Source of the DNA: Amphibalanus amphitrite
Taxonomy: Eukaryota > Arthropoda > Thecostraca > Balanomorpha > Balanidae
DNA length: 64,000 bases
Direction: 5' to 3'
Assembly: GCF_019059575.1 (NCBI RefSeq)
Contig: NW_024881983.1
Span: forward strand, 431,901-495,900
Shown one piece after another: positions 23,699-35,344 of this stretch. Position numbers and translations under genes: made by a program. Each line of letters starts with the position of its first letter. Positions within the stretch are counted from its first letter, which is position 1. The notes beneath the pieces are model-generated. The model was not told the DNA's origin. It saw nothing but the letters and a program-made list of their open reading frames with translations, and did no database searches.

Positions 23699-26600
23699 TT
23701 TTGTTGCGGCGCCAGTGACGCAGAGGGCGATCGCGGAAACCATCTCACATCCCCACACAGACCGGCACTAGGGGGGAACGTCCCGGTCCCTGCCTGCCAG
23801 ACACTTTACTGACAGCTTACGGGACTCGCCCGCGAATTCATAAGCAGCTCCCAGATGGTTTGTTTTGGTGGTCGAGCCATTGGGTGTGCTCAGCGAGTGA
23901 ACCGAATCAGAAGCGAGCGAGACGCGAGAATATTTCTTTCCGCCAGGGTGGTGTGGCACACCGGGATGGTCCTCTGGGCTGTAAGCAGAGCTCTGTGCAC
24001 ACTGCACATATCACCGGCGCCAGACTCCGTCAGACTGCACTGACACATCGCCGTAAACCGTTCACCAGTCGCCGATCGCACAGGGAGATGAGGTCGACCA
24101 GGACTGGATATGGTGCCCGACCAGTCCGTCCGACCGACCGCGGCGCCGGCGGCCGGCCACCAAATCGGAGCGCCCCGATCGGGTTAGTATGATAATCGTA
24201 CCGTGCAAGCACATATAGGGAAGGCGCCGAATTGGTGATGCCCCCGCCGGTGGGCTGGGAAGAGCGGCAGCCTTAGGATGCATTCGGGGTTTTGCAGGGA
24301 AGGTCCATGTGCCCAGTCATGTTTGATGCTGGCTGCATCGGTGAAAACCTGGAAGCCAGACATCGGACAAACGTCGTAGCCGCCCTACCGCTAGTCTGGA
24401 GAGGGGCTGTGGGATTGAACCTATACGGCGCGGCATCATTTGTTTTTGTCGCTTGAGAATTCTGGTCATCAATGACTCTGAAACATGGGAGAAAAAAAGC
24501 TTTAGTGCAATATCGTAAAGAGAACGGACGCATTGGCCTGAGCTAGCTGATTGAACCGATACCGATAGCAGAGGGATGCATCGAGATATGTAAATAAGAA
24601 GGCTTTTAGTCTCATGCTTACAAACAACTACCTAAATCGTAAATAACAATAACAACAGTGACAACATGGAAAAGTCAGATCCTGCCAATTCTTACCACCT
24701 ATACTAGCAGCCTGTAAGGTGGTGACTTCTGGAAATGTTATCCAGCCCGCAGTCATCTCGTATCCGGTTTTACGCAATAATCCGGCATGTATGTACGCAC
24801 CTGTGATGATTGGGAAACAACTCGTGGGATTTATATTCGTCTTATCATACTTCTCGCGTGGCAGTCATTCATAAAACCGTGCTTTTATCAACACCCGCAT
24901 GGATGCGGGTTCGATTCTCTTCGCCTGCTGGCAGTTTCCGTTAGCGGACCGCTGCTCTCTCAAACGATGAACGATCCGTCATGTAACCGATGACGGCACG
25001 TCACTCACAATGTGATTAGGAGAGTGTTAAATCGCCTCAGTACAACTGATGCAAGGCCGGGGCTCACTGTGATCTCAGCAGGGCCGGGCCCCCAGCGACG
25101 GTGCGTTGTTTCGTCAGCGGCCGCTCCGCAAAGGGGATGCGACATGTAAATGTTTACTGGCGACCGGAGAGGATATGGGGAACGACGTGATGAGAAAGGT
25201 TTGTCACTCGGATCAGGGGTGGAACAAGCGGAACATGGTGCTCTCCGTGCCGCGGCAGACAGGAGCAGTGGTAAAAGGATGGTTTAGGAGTCCACAGCTG
25301 TCACAGCGAGTTCTGGCACATCCACTGAGTGGCCGAGACGGTGCCGTGGATGCCAGCCAGCCTCTCCCCCGCTGCGCCAGCCACGTCACCGACACCGACC
25401 CCCTCCGAGGGCCCATCCCCTCCCCCACCCACCCCCATCAACCCACGCCGCCAAATATGTTCATACGAACACGCGAGGCCACCGACATTCGTCGTGTGGA
25501 GAGCGGTTGTAAGAGTGGACAAGGACTGACTACTGACCACCGGCCGCTATACTAACGGAACATGATGATGTCTGTTTGTTGCCATCGCTCATCCTGCCGT
25601 CTGTTCAACACATGTCCGTCAATCGACTGATCAGACCCGTCATCCGTCCGTCATCCGTCAGTCGTCCCTCCGTCATCGCGCCGTCGTCTGCGCATTCGTC
25701 GCCGCCCGTCCGAAACCCGTCATCACCTAGGATGACGTCAAGAATCGTGGTGTGAGAGTGACCACTGGTTTCCACTGGTTTACTCGCCGTTGCCGCGTGC
25801 AGGCCGTGATTCTGTGGGAAGTATCACGCCTGCTGAGCAGCTCTCTGAGTCTGCGGAGGCGCTGCACACCCGGCACGGCCTATCTGCTGTTTACCCTGGC
25901 GTATCACTCCGCCAATGATCAGCTGTCGTCGTAAACGTGGCAAACGACCGTCGTATGGTGTTGTTATGGCCTCCCGCTCCGCCGCCGCAGCGACAAAGGA
26001 TTGGAGGAGCCAGGCAATCAGAGAAGGCGAGTGGAGGAAATGAGAATAGAAACAGGGGGTTTGAAATCGCAAACGCACATCAGTGCTAACCGCGACCGCT
26101 CCCATCGAACACGGAACGCAGTAGCTAAATAGGAGGCGGTGGGAACGGGAAGCGGAGCCCGACCTCAGACCAGACCGCAACCTCTGCAGCCGAGCCGCAG
26201 AGCCGATCGGTAGCGGACAGGCGGGCTGTTTGGACGAAACCCGACAACAGCAGCGCGCACGACCAGCCGCGGAAAACAGATGCGCCGGATGCGTGCCGCG
26301 CGCCACTGTTGTGACGGTGCCGGCGCTGGCTCCCGCTAATCACGGCACTTACACGAGTCGCTAATTACGACGGCGGCAGTAAAACGTTCCCCAGTCGTGC
26401 CGGCACGCGGCGGAGACAGCTGAAATGCCCGGCGAGTCTATCGAGCTATGCTGTGGACAATGTCATGTGTAGGAGGATGGCTGTCCACGAGATGAGGTCA
26501 CGGCCCCGTTGAGGTGGGTCTTGGCAGGTGGATCTGACCGTGGAATGGAGCCAAGGTGAACCATGTAGCCGCAGTAATTGTTTTCCGATAAAAAGAATGG

Positions 26601-27706
26601 TGCAGAACTGTAGCATGGATCAATAAAGTATTGGGAAGGTGCAAAGTATATGGCGGCAAATTACTCCGACAAAATACGTAAAAGAACTTTTTTTTTTGAA
26701 AATTATTGTAAGGAAGATCGTCTGATTAGAAACCGATCCATACCATATTCTGAGGATTGCAACAAAAAATTAAAATGCAGGAACTTATAAAAACAAAATA
26801 ATTGGGAATTGTTTTTCTTGTTGTGTAACGGGTCATTGTCCACATTGCTCCCAATTACCAGCGATATTTATGCAGACTTCTGCTAGACATGGACATATGG
26901 TCGGAGCTATCGTTATTTCAATAAAAGCTCACAGATATGGCAATAATAAATAATAAAACGATCTTTCAGCAAGAGCTTTGCTACTTTTAAAATATGATAG
27001 CTAATCTGTCATGTCAAACACATTGCAGTTTGTTGCATAGTTCCATCATATGATCCATCAAATGAGTCTTATCTACGTAAAAGGGCGTGAGTAACGAATG
27101 TCATTGTAAGTTTCCAAAAACTAAGCCTATAGACAATCGTCCTGCCATCTTTTTACCAATAATTCTATCAACCACCCACGAAGAAAGCGAATGCATCAAA
27201 AGATTTACCAGCACATCTATGCAACACGAGGGCACGAGGCCAGCATCGAGCCATTTTCAATCTTCTCGAGCCAGCCATCTAGTTGAAGAGCGTACTTGAC
27301 TGGATGTTTACCTGACTTGCCAAAGGTATAGTGATCAGAACTTTGGAATATTGTCGAGTCCCTAACTACCTTGTTGCGACAAACTTGGACGACAGCCACA
27401 CACATCACCCAACAGACACAACATGGGATGAAAATAACTCAAACACGTAAATCAGACAGGCAGCACGAAAGCAACAGCCACAGTAACACAGTTTGCAGTT
27501 CACAGTCCAAGTCGCCACGCTTATCCCTCCCTCGTAATCCGACACCTCAGACATTTTTTCACCCTATTTCTTGCACCCCCGTGTGCCGAAGCTTTACTTC
27601 CCAATCACCTTGCCCGTAAGACAAGCCCAGTCTTATACCTTTAGCCCCCTACGCCTTGCCCAAGACCTTAGTCCCTAATCTTACCCACCACACTTCCAAC
27701 ACCTAC
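23699..27706. other. non-coding DNA downstream of the receptor exon (intron on the minus strand)
   Basis: Read leftwards, this follows the splice donor at 27701-27706 and is presumably intron. I see no exon with helix 6 or 7 of the receptor. A run of GTCATCCGTC-type words occurs at about 25625-25690. No other feature is recognised. The mirror is 60032-64000. Confidence 0.45.
27701..27706 (-). other. splice donor after the receptor exon
   Basis: On the minus strand GGAG|GTAGGT is a good match to the eukaryotic 5' splice consensus. It comes just before the open frame loses receptor character (the frame then reads RCWKCGG and stops). The mirror is at 60032-60037. Confidence 0.7.
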
Positions 27707-28475
27707 CTCCATCCGCTCCGCCGTTCTGTGTGACCAGCATCTGGGCCTTGCCGCGTGCCTTGTGCAGCATCTGCTCCTGGCGGTCCGCCTCTCTGAACAC
27801 GCGCAGATATAGGCAGACCATGATGACGCCCGGGATCCAGAAGGATATGGAAGAGGAGACGACCGCGAACCACATGTTGACCTCCCAGGAGCACTCGTCT
27901 GGGGAGCGGGAGCTGAGGTACTCGTCGGTGGCGTACCAACCGAGGAAGATTGGGATGAACGAGATGAGGATGGGCGCCAGCCACGCGGCCAGGATCATCA
28001 GCAGCACCCGTGTGCGCGTCATCTTCATCGGGTACTCGAGTGGCAGCACGATGGCCACGTAGCGGTCCACACTGATACAGCAAAGGTGCAGGATCGAAAT
28101 GGTGCTAAAGTACACGTCCAGCGAGTTCCAGAGGTCGCACACGACTAGGCCGAACATCCAGCGCTCCGACAGCTGCACGCTGGCGTTGAACGTCATGGCG
28201 CCGAGCGCGACCAGCATGTCGGCCAGCGCCAGCGACACTATGAAGTAGTTAGTGATGACCCGCAGTCGGCGGTAGCGGATCACGCTGCAGATCACCAGCA
28301 GGTTTCCCAGCACCGACGACACGATGATCAGCACCATGGCCAGCGCCTTGAGCACCGTCAGCAGCACCTCATGCCACGGCATGTCCGCGTCGGCTCGCGA
28401 CGCCACGTCCGGCACCACCGACACGGCCTCGTTGAACGCCGTCGGCGGCACCGTCAGAGTCACGAACTCACCCAT
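27707..28475 (-). CDS. beta-adrenergic-like octopamine receptor, first coding exon (helices 1-5)
   Basis: This exon encodes the N-terminal part of a class A amine GPCR, a plasma-membrane receptor expected to bind octopamine (or tyramine) and signal through Gs and cAMP. Visible features: helix 1 with GN at residues 57-58; helix 2 with SLALAD (Asp86); the ECL1 sequon NAS at 97; Cys113 for the loop disulphide; helix 3 with amine-binding Asp120 and DRY at 137-139; Trp165 in helix 4; Cys195 in ECL2; helix 5 with the serine cluster SSSISFWIP (207-215), where catecholamine-like ligands bind. The stretches [20 protein letters not shown] and [20 protein letters not shown] are diagnostic of insect Oct-beta receptors; I cannot choose among paralogues. 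The start ATG sits in AAGATGG with an in-frame TAG twelve bases upstream. The exon ends at a strong donor, GGAG|GTAGGT (27706-27701), after 256 codons plus one base. Helices 6 and 7 lie elsewhere. Confidence 0.88.
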
Positions 28476-28830
28476 CTTCAGGCGCTACTGGGCCCCGGCG
28501 GTGGCCATCGCGAACGGGCACGAGCAGCCGCCGAGCGGGCCGCGCTGCGCGCGCGGCGACATTGTACTCGCAGTTATGGAGAGCGGGCGGAGGGAGCAGC
28601 GCTGACGGCGCGGCGCCGCGGCGGCAGCGGCGGCCCGACGTGCTATTCGGCCGGACTCCGGCGCTGCACTGACGGCCGGCCGGGCGCGCGCTGGCAATAG
28701 CGGCCCCGGCAGCGGGCGGCCGGCCCGGCGCCGCCTGCCGTACTGTGCGCGCGCGCCGTCGTCGTCGCCGGCGGCACGCCCCCGCCCAGGACCCGCCCCG
28801 CCCAGATCAATGGGTGACCCCTCCGAAAAT
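28476..28830 (-). promoter_or_regulatory. CpG-rich 5' region of the octopamine receptor gene
   Basis: The 350 bases upstream of the start codon are strongly GC- and CpG-rich (runs of GCGGCGGC, GGCCGGCCGGGCGCGCGC) compared with the surrounding DNA. They probably hold the 5' UTR and perhaps the promoter. I see no TATA box or clear initiator. Frames on both strands stay open for lack of stops, and those are not supported as genes. Confidence 0.4.
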
Positions 28831-30953
28831 TCGCGAGGACGTCCCAGGGGCTGGCTGGGCAGGACGGTCCCGCGGTCGGCGGCAGTCTCGGGGGAGAAGG
28901 CCAGCGGCAGGTCCCGGCGGCCCGGCGCCGAGTGCGAACGGGTGACTGACTCGGCTGCGGGCCGAATGGGGCGCGTGTCGGACGTGACACGCGCTGCACC
29001 GTGTGACCGACCCCAGGTGTCAGCAGGCCGATCGCACCTGTTGCCGAGCTATTGTACTGGTTTCGCCAGCCTCGCGTCGGCCGGAAGTCCTGTTCTGACA
29101 GCACTATGACGCACATGTGATACTTTGATAGGCGCTCTCAACACCCATCAACGGATCATGGTGCCGCTGACTCGACCTGTTCACTGAATCCTCAATGAGT
29201 TGTTGACACGCTTCGATAAAATAAGTCACGGCATCATCAGGTGATAGACACTGTGTCTACACCAGCGCTGGTGCCTTTGATGTGGTTCATTTTCACAAGT
29301 TGTGGCAGCACCGCAAACATCAGCGGCTGGAGCATCTGCTGGGGATGTGTACCGCCCGCCGGCGCTGATCCTTCAACTTGGTGCGCTGAGCTGCATCCAT
29401 TACTGCCGTGCGTGACCGGGAACCCTCATTTACGGCAACGATCCCCACTGCAGACTGCAGAGAATGTGCAGACATAACTGCATAGAGACGGGCGGGTCGA
29501 TGCCTGTCCCTCACAGGACGCTGCTTCTTCATCATATTCCACAACTTCAGCAACATAATCCACGACTATCGGTTTCGACCCCGCTAGCTAAATCTCTTAT
29601 GAAACCCCTAGTAATCGTCGTAAGCTCTCCACTTTTCAGCCATCTCCCCCCCCCCCATCTCTTTTCACCTTATCAGAATCCGTTATTCCTCTCTCAGTTC
29701 TTATTTTTCTTTACAGCCCAACGACCTTCATTAGATTAGCCCACACTTCTGAATCTGAGCACTTCGTCGCACCATCCTCTCACCTACCAATACTTCTCCA
29801 TCAGAGCATAAAAGGGTCCTCTTTAAGTCATTGTTCTTCAGCTCTCATTGTTTCCACCTAACAACTTTCTGGGTAGCCATCATTAGTAAGTACCACTGTC
29901 TGGTTTTTGGAATAAAATGAATCATGTGAAGTTATGGAGTAGACTACAAACCCACCATCACTCCTTCAACATAACCAACCGTATGAAGTTTTCCCTTCAA
30001 ACACCCTGCGCCGCTGCTGCCACACTGACGGTGACGGCACCGCCGAGGTCGCCATCGACACCAGCACGTGATCACCACTCGTCTGCCGTGACTGGTCCGG
30101 TGGAGGGGGGGGGGGGGGCGGCGGGATGGCCGTCATGCAACATTGCCACTCGGTCCGGCCGTCACGGTCACCTCGCAGTGACGCGGCACTCGGCGACAGC
30201 GGCCAACACAGGCTCTGAAGGAGGCTTGGGTCAGTCCAGAGAGTGACCGCAGGCCGTCCCGGCAGCGGACTTTGGACTCCATCCCCCGGGGCCGCCTGGT
30301 GCCTACGCCCGGCCGGCGAGCCCGGTGACTGACGCGCATCGGGAGAGTGATCATATTTAGATGGACGGCAATAAATTTCACCGTGCTCGTTATGATAATC
30401 GCACGCCATTCATGGAGGCGATTTGGGAATAGGTTCTCTTACTAATGCCAACTTCACATGCATCGGTGGCTATCTATTTATGCCGCATTGGTGATCTAAA
30501 GTTCGCCGGCATCTCCCGGCTTCTGAGTTAGTGATGCAAAGTTCAGCCCCAGGGAGTCGTCTGCGGACGCAACTTCGGTGGCAGAGCCCTCACTGTGTAA
30601 CATCAGAACAGAAGTTTGTCTGGCTTATAACGACCTGAGCAACGGGGGCTTTACACCAGAGAGGCGAGATGTTGACCAGCCTTGGTGCGTTACAGTTACG
30701 CCGGGAGCACAGCGCGAGTGAACCCTCGCCTGAATTAGTTTTTTTTAGACGTTACGTTTAAACGTTGTGCCAATAGCTATGGCTCATGGCTTTCCACTTT
30801 TTTTCCTTTTTAGCTATGCATATTTAAGCAGGTAACGATAAAATGCTGTTTGGAATGTTTTACTTCAATGACCTTGATCAAGTGAAAACTGCTTTTTGTC
30901 ATTTTTAGATTTATTCATTACGAGTATTTATTTTCTGTGAAGACCTACGAACA
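28831..30953. other. non-coding DNA upstream of the receptor, with mononucleotide runs
   Basis: No gene is recognised. It contains a C-run at about 29646-29656 and a G-run of about fourteen at 30105-30118. These runs differ in length from their mirrors near 58087-58098 and 57623-57638, as expected of sequencing slippage or real instability. Confidence 0.5.
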
Positions 30954-31905
30954 TCTATATTACTATTTGAGGAGAGTGCGTCTGTCCGTTACCGAGGTCC
31001 CAACTTGGTGGTGCTTTGCGTGGACTACAGGCCAGACCGTTGCACCTAGCGCCCTGAAATTTGCACAACTTATAGATCAAGGATGCGCGACGTGCCTTTG
31101 AGGGGTCTCAGCTCGATCGGATTGATAGGGAGCGCGTGGCGCGTGCTCAAAAAGTGCAAATTCGCGTCATAGACTTTACATGTATAAATCGGCCTGCGAA
31201 ATCGGGCGAAAACGACTAATTTTGGCCGACACGGGTCCAGTTCCCGTGCAATATCTTGGTGACCAGGGGTCCGACCGGCACGGGGAAAACAGCATCGTGT
31301 ACAGAATTGAACGGGCTATTGAGTGGTGTGCAATGCAGAGGATAGCACGCGCCACGTGCACCGGAGAGGGCACTTTAATTTGAAAAATTGCAGTTTTTGA
31401 GGGATTTTGGAATTAATTTTATTTTTAGGTGACCGTTAAAAGGAGCGAGTTGAATCAACGCCTATTTGCAAGAGAAAGGTACCGCCTCTCATATAAAAAT
31501 TGTGAAAAGCTGATTGATCCAAATCAAGGTGGTGCAAATCACAGGAGAAAATGGTGTTTGTCAATTTTGTGCCACTTTATTAATCACACGGGGTTTGCTG
31601 CATAACCTGATACCTTTGGCAATTGAATATGGTACCATTGGATAGAGCATTCAATTCTGTCCAATATTCACTCTTCATTTTTGCATGATTAGCAACAGTA
31701 TCCTTAAAAATGTAAATGTTCCAAACCATTACATTGTCATTTTTAGCGAAATTCATCGATGGCCCTCAAAAGACTTCACGCCAGTTTTCGAATCATTCTA
31801 AAGGACAATCGAACGAAATGGATATTTACCAACCAAATCGACAGAGACCAACCCACGGGTCAAAAAATCCCCCCTTAGCGTTGCGGAGCACGCGGGTAAC
31901 CCTAG
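30954..31905 (+). mobile_element. Helitron-like non-autonomous element, copy 2
   Basis: It begins A|TCTATATTACTATTTGAGGA and ends CTAG|T, with the host A and T expected for Helitron insertion. The last bases before CTAG (GTTGCGGAGCACGCGGGTAAC) can form a short bulged hairpin. It is colinear with copy 1 at 5130-6169 (opposite strand), differing by a few substitutions and by lacking about 88 bases. It has no Rep/helicase frame. Mirrored exactly at 55837-56788. Confidence 0.7.
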
Positions 31906-32242
31906 TGATTCGACCGTTTGAGGATACAAGACTATTATGACTTATGAGTAACGTCGGTAGCCGTGCATTGGTGGCTGGAACTGACAGTTCTCTAGTTATA
32001 TATAACATCATTATTTGAACAACTCGTCAGCCATACCCTCGTACCTTAGCTTCTCCTGGGAAATTAGCCGCAGATGAACCGTGGTCTTTTGAGTTATATT
32101 GTACCACTGCACAGAACGAAGTGACGTTGGTCGCAGCATTGAGAGATATGGGCGAGCAAATTTCCCGGTGTGCATCCACATTGCGCAGTGCGCACCTCAC
32201 TTCTCTGCAACGAGTGGTAACTAGGATGCCTAAATTACACAG
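31906..32242. other. short spacer between two transposons
   Basis: No gene or repeat recognised between the Helitron-like copy and the TA-flanked MITE. Confidence 0.5.
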
Positions 32243-32244
32243 TA

Positions 32245-33137
32245 GGGGAGAGTGGGGCAAAGCGGCCACCCTAACGCTTCTCACGATGCCAACGCTTGAT
32301 TTTTAAACTTGGAAAGATTCTTTCTATACCAATGTGATCCCTATTAAGTTGCCTTTTATTTCAACTGCGTTTTATTTCCAAAGGCGTTCACATATGAAAG
32401 ATATTGACAAAGCTTTCAACCTATGCATATTGGCCACTTTGCCCCATACCCTGGGACAAAGCGGCCACCGGCGTCTTCTCAAGTCCCGATATGAGAAACA
32501 AAATAGCTGCCTCGTGTACGACTAGTGTACTTGATGGTGACAAGGTTAAGCGAGGATGGATGTTTACTTTATCATCTTCCACCTGTAGGTAAACAAAGAA
32601 AGGATTTTCATGAAAAAACATTTAATTGCATTATTTGGTAACTCATGCAACTGAAAAGTGGCCAAGATGAATGCATGATGACACATTTGAATATAAATAA
32701 TGTTTTTTATCCAGATGGAAACAACTTATGGCCAATTGGGGGTGGCCACTTTGCCCCGGCCACTTTGCCCCGCGCATACCGTCCGAGACAAAAATATTCC
32801 AGCTGAGTTATTAGTGGGGTAGAAAACAATAAAATTGGTAGAATACATGAACGATAACCATGCAATGCATGGACAAGAACGCTTATAAAAATTCCAAACG
32901 GTTATGGAATAACATAGCATTTAACAATTGTAAACATAATTGGTAACCTGGCAAGAAATGCTTTTCCGTGTTTCACAGAACAATGGTGATGGGCCTGAAA
33001 CCCCGGTCCGGCTCATTCGAACGACCGTGAAGAGAAGTATAATTGGAAACCATAAATTGGAACTGACGCTAGCTATGAAGGGCTAAAACGATGGGTGGCC
33101 GTTTTGCTCCAAGTGGCCGCTTTGCCCCACTCTCCCC
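32245..33137. mobile_element. TA-flanked MITE with 25-base perfect inverted ends
   Basis: Both ends read inward as GGGGAGAGTGGGGCAAAGCG followed by GCCAC, identical over 25 bases. Each is flanked by TA, the target duplication typical of Tc1/mariner-type elements; superfamily assignment is an inference from that only. Fragments of the same motif (GGCCACTTTGCCCC and its complement) recur inside, at about 32430-32470, 32743-32772 and 33093-33110. The ends may therefore have been built from an internally repeated motif. No transposase frame is present in 893 bases. Confidence 0.75.
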
Positions 33138-34157
33138 TACCGATGATAGCAGTAGAGGGCTCTGGACAGGTCATCGGTCACTCGAAAATTATACCCTATG
33201 CTCCAGATCGAAGCTTTTTTTACTTGTACTTAATGCAAACGGCGAAAATTATCATTATTACAATTTTGTTGTCAACTAGAAAAGACACAGGTCAACTTTC
33301 CTCGTTCTAAAGATCCATCTAGGAAGGTAAAACGGTATATCATAGTGTTGATTGTTGACTGTTGACTGTTGAGGGATCCATTTCCAGAGCTTTGTGAATC
33401 GAAACGAAGCTGCAGTACCTCCTGGATTAAGGTTTATCACTTACGAGTCGCACCTAGGGCTCACGTGGACCCCCATTTTGTACTGCGCCTATCTGGCGGT
33501 GCAGAAGTTTTCTTAGTTTGTTTTTAATAACGGTTATTCTTCTGAGCTGGCTGTGGGGTGTGTTTTCAGCCACCAGTGGGCCCAGCTCTGCAGTTGGAAG
33601 TGGATCTGTGCGTGGCAGATGTTTGCCTAGCTGAAGTTGGCTAGTCAGTTGTGGCCAACGGAGGACGTCGGAAGTTTAAAGCCGGTTGGAAGAAAAGAAG
33701 TTCGCTAGAAAATTGTAATGATACGCTAGGCTCGCCGAGAATCAGGAAAAGCTTTATTGGATACTAGGTCTCGCTAAAACAAACTCATCTTTTTTCATCA
33801 TCAGTGCTAAAAGATTGAAACTCTCTTGCCTTCTTATTTAAAGACCTGAAAAAAACAGCAAATGTGCAATACGCATGCGATCCGAACGGCACATGAAACA
33901 CTGCCTGGGTAATGTTAGGCATGACAATCAAAAGATAACCATCCAAAGAAAGACTTTATGATATCATAGTACTGCTTGGGTAATAGCAGGATGCATAATA
34001 AAAGCTTCTTCACATATAAGCATGGCTTCTAACGTAGGCGGCGGAACGAGGGGGCACCGGGGCACCGGGCCCCCTTTTGATTTTGGCATTTTAACATTAG
34101 CCCTATGGGCGTTGCATGGAAAGAATGGGACCAAAAGTCGGGAGTGCCCCCCCCCCC
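33138..34157. other. non-coding spacer with a TGTTGAC repeat
   Basis: No gene is recognised. TTGACTG/TGTTGAC repeats three to four times at about 33343-33371. On the minus strand an AATAAA occurs near 33753, but nothing upstream of it looks like a transcript. Confidence 0.45.
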
Positions 34158-35344
34158 TTAACCCGCGCCCCGCTGGGCTATTCAGCCATACGCGCCCTGC
34201 TGGAGGGGGGCAGATTCTGCCCCCCCCTGTCTAACTTCCGAACCGATGGTCGTAGAAAGACGGGGAAAACGGCAATCGAAAGCTCTCAACAAGGCGGATC
34301 TTAAGAGCCCAAAATTTTTGCTTAAGTAGGTCAGAGGTCAGGTCAAGGTCAGGTCAAGGGTACAAAATGCAAGTTTCCACAGTATCGGCCTTACACCGTA
34401 GTTGCCGAAGAATGGACGAAGACTGATTGCCCAAAACGTGTTCTTAGACTACCAAGACAATATTCGTTGCATACAATGTCATTCAAAGGTCAAGGTCAAG
34501 GTCAGGTCAGGTCAGGTCAGGTCACCAAAAACAAAATATAGAAAAGGGCATGTGCGACACATGTTTTATGGGTCATTTTACTCATAGAATTCAATCGGCA
34601 CACTCAATAAGTGATATGGACCACCTCTGGATGAATTTCAGGTCGAGTTCAGGTCAAGGTCAGGTAAAGTGAGGTCAAATTTTGAAGTTGGTTGTTCAGG
34701 CCTAAAATGGTGTCTATCTGATGCAATTTTTCACGGCGAATCGAATGGTGCTATTCTTATTTCCGTACGAGGTCTAGAACTTCCAAACAAATCATTTTTT
34801 ACAAAAATTTTGTGTGTCGTGACGTAATAAAATTTTGAATAACTCCCACATTTTTGAACCGATTCTTCTAAAAATTGGTATGTAGGTGCACATAGACCAC
34901 TTCTCTGACATATATTCCGGATTTTTCGATACACTCAAAATTTTGGATTTTATAATTATTTTCCCAAAAAAGTCAGTTTTTTGAAAAAAAAAATTGGGCC
35001 AAAATCCAAACTTTTCAAAAAACCGAGATAGCCATTTGATAGACAAAGTAGAATCACGTAAAACCTTTTTGATACGTCTTGATTCCCTTAAAAATGAAGA
35101 TGTTAGCGTCGTTTGAAATTTTGCCGTTTTTGAGGCGAAAATGGCGAACATGACGTCACTAAAACGTCAATTTCTCAAAAAGTTTCCGACCGATTTCGCT
35201 CAAATTTTCAGGGAACGTGTCAAATTGATGTATGATAAGGTACTGGAGGTTTGACGTCGCTGGCGTAACGCGTTTAGAAGTTATTGGCGAAAAACGGGAG
35301 GGGGGGCAGATTCTGCCCCCCCCCCCCAGCGGGGCGCGGGTTAA
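34158..35344. mobile_element. TTAA-flanked non-autonomous DNA transposon (piggyBac-type), second family
   Basis: The left end reads TTAACCCGCGCCCCGCTGGG and the right end is its exact reverse complement over those 20 bases. Both sides therefore carry TTAA and CCC-starting inverted repeats, as in piggyBac-type elements. Just inside each end lies a GGGGGCAGATTCTGCCCCC palindrome (about 34204-34227 and 35299-35328). The interior has AGGTCA-type direct repeats but no transposase. It is unrelated in sequence to the TTAA element at 2957-3877. The mirror is 52399-53587, two bases longer. Confidence 0.75.
34484..34526 (+). repeat. tandem AGGTCA half-site cluster
   Basis: AGGTCA/AGGTCAA occurs seven times in direct orientation, first every six bases and then every five (as GGTCA). 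AGGTCA is the established half-site bound by many nuclear hormone receptors. A looser cluster lies at 34328-34360 and another at 34640-34676, all inside the TTAA element. Whether anything binds is not shown by the sequence. Confidence 0.55.

Noticed and set aside
24880..24945. tRNA-like T-loop word GGTTCGATTCTC (mirror near 62808)
   Set aside because: The arms beside the loop do not pair, and no acceptor, D or anticodon stem could be folded around it.
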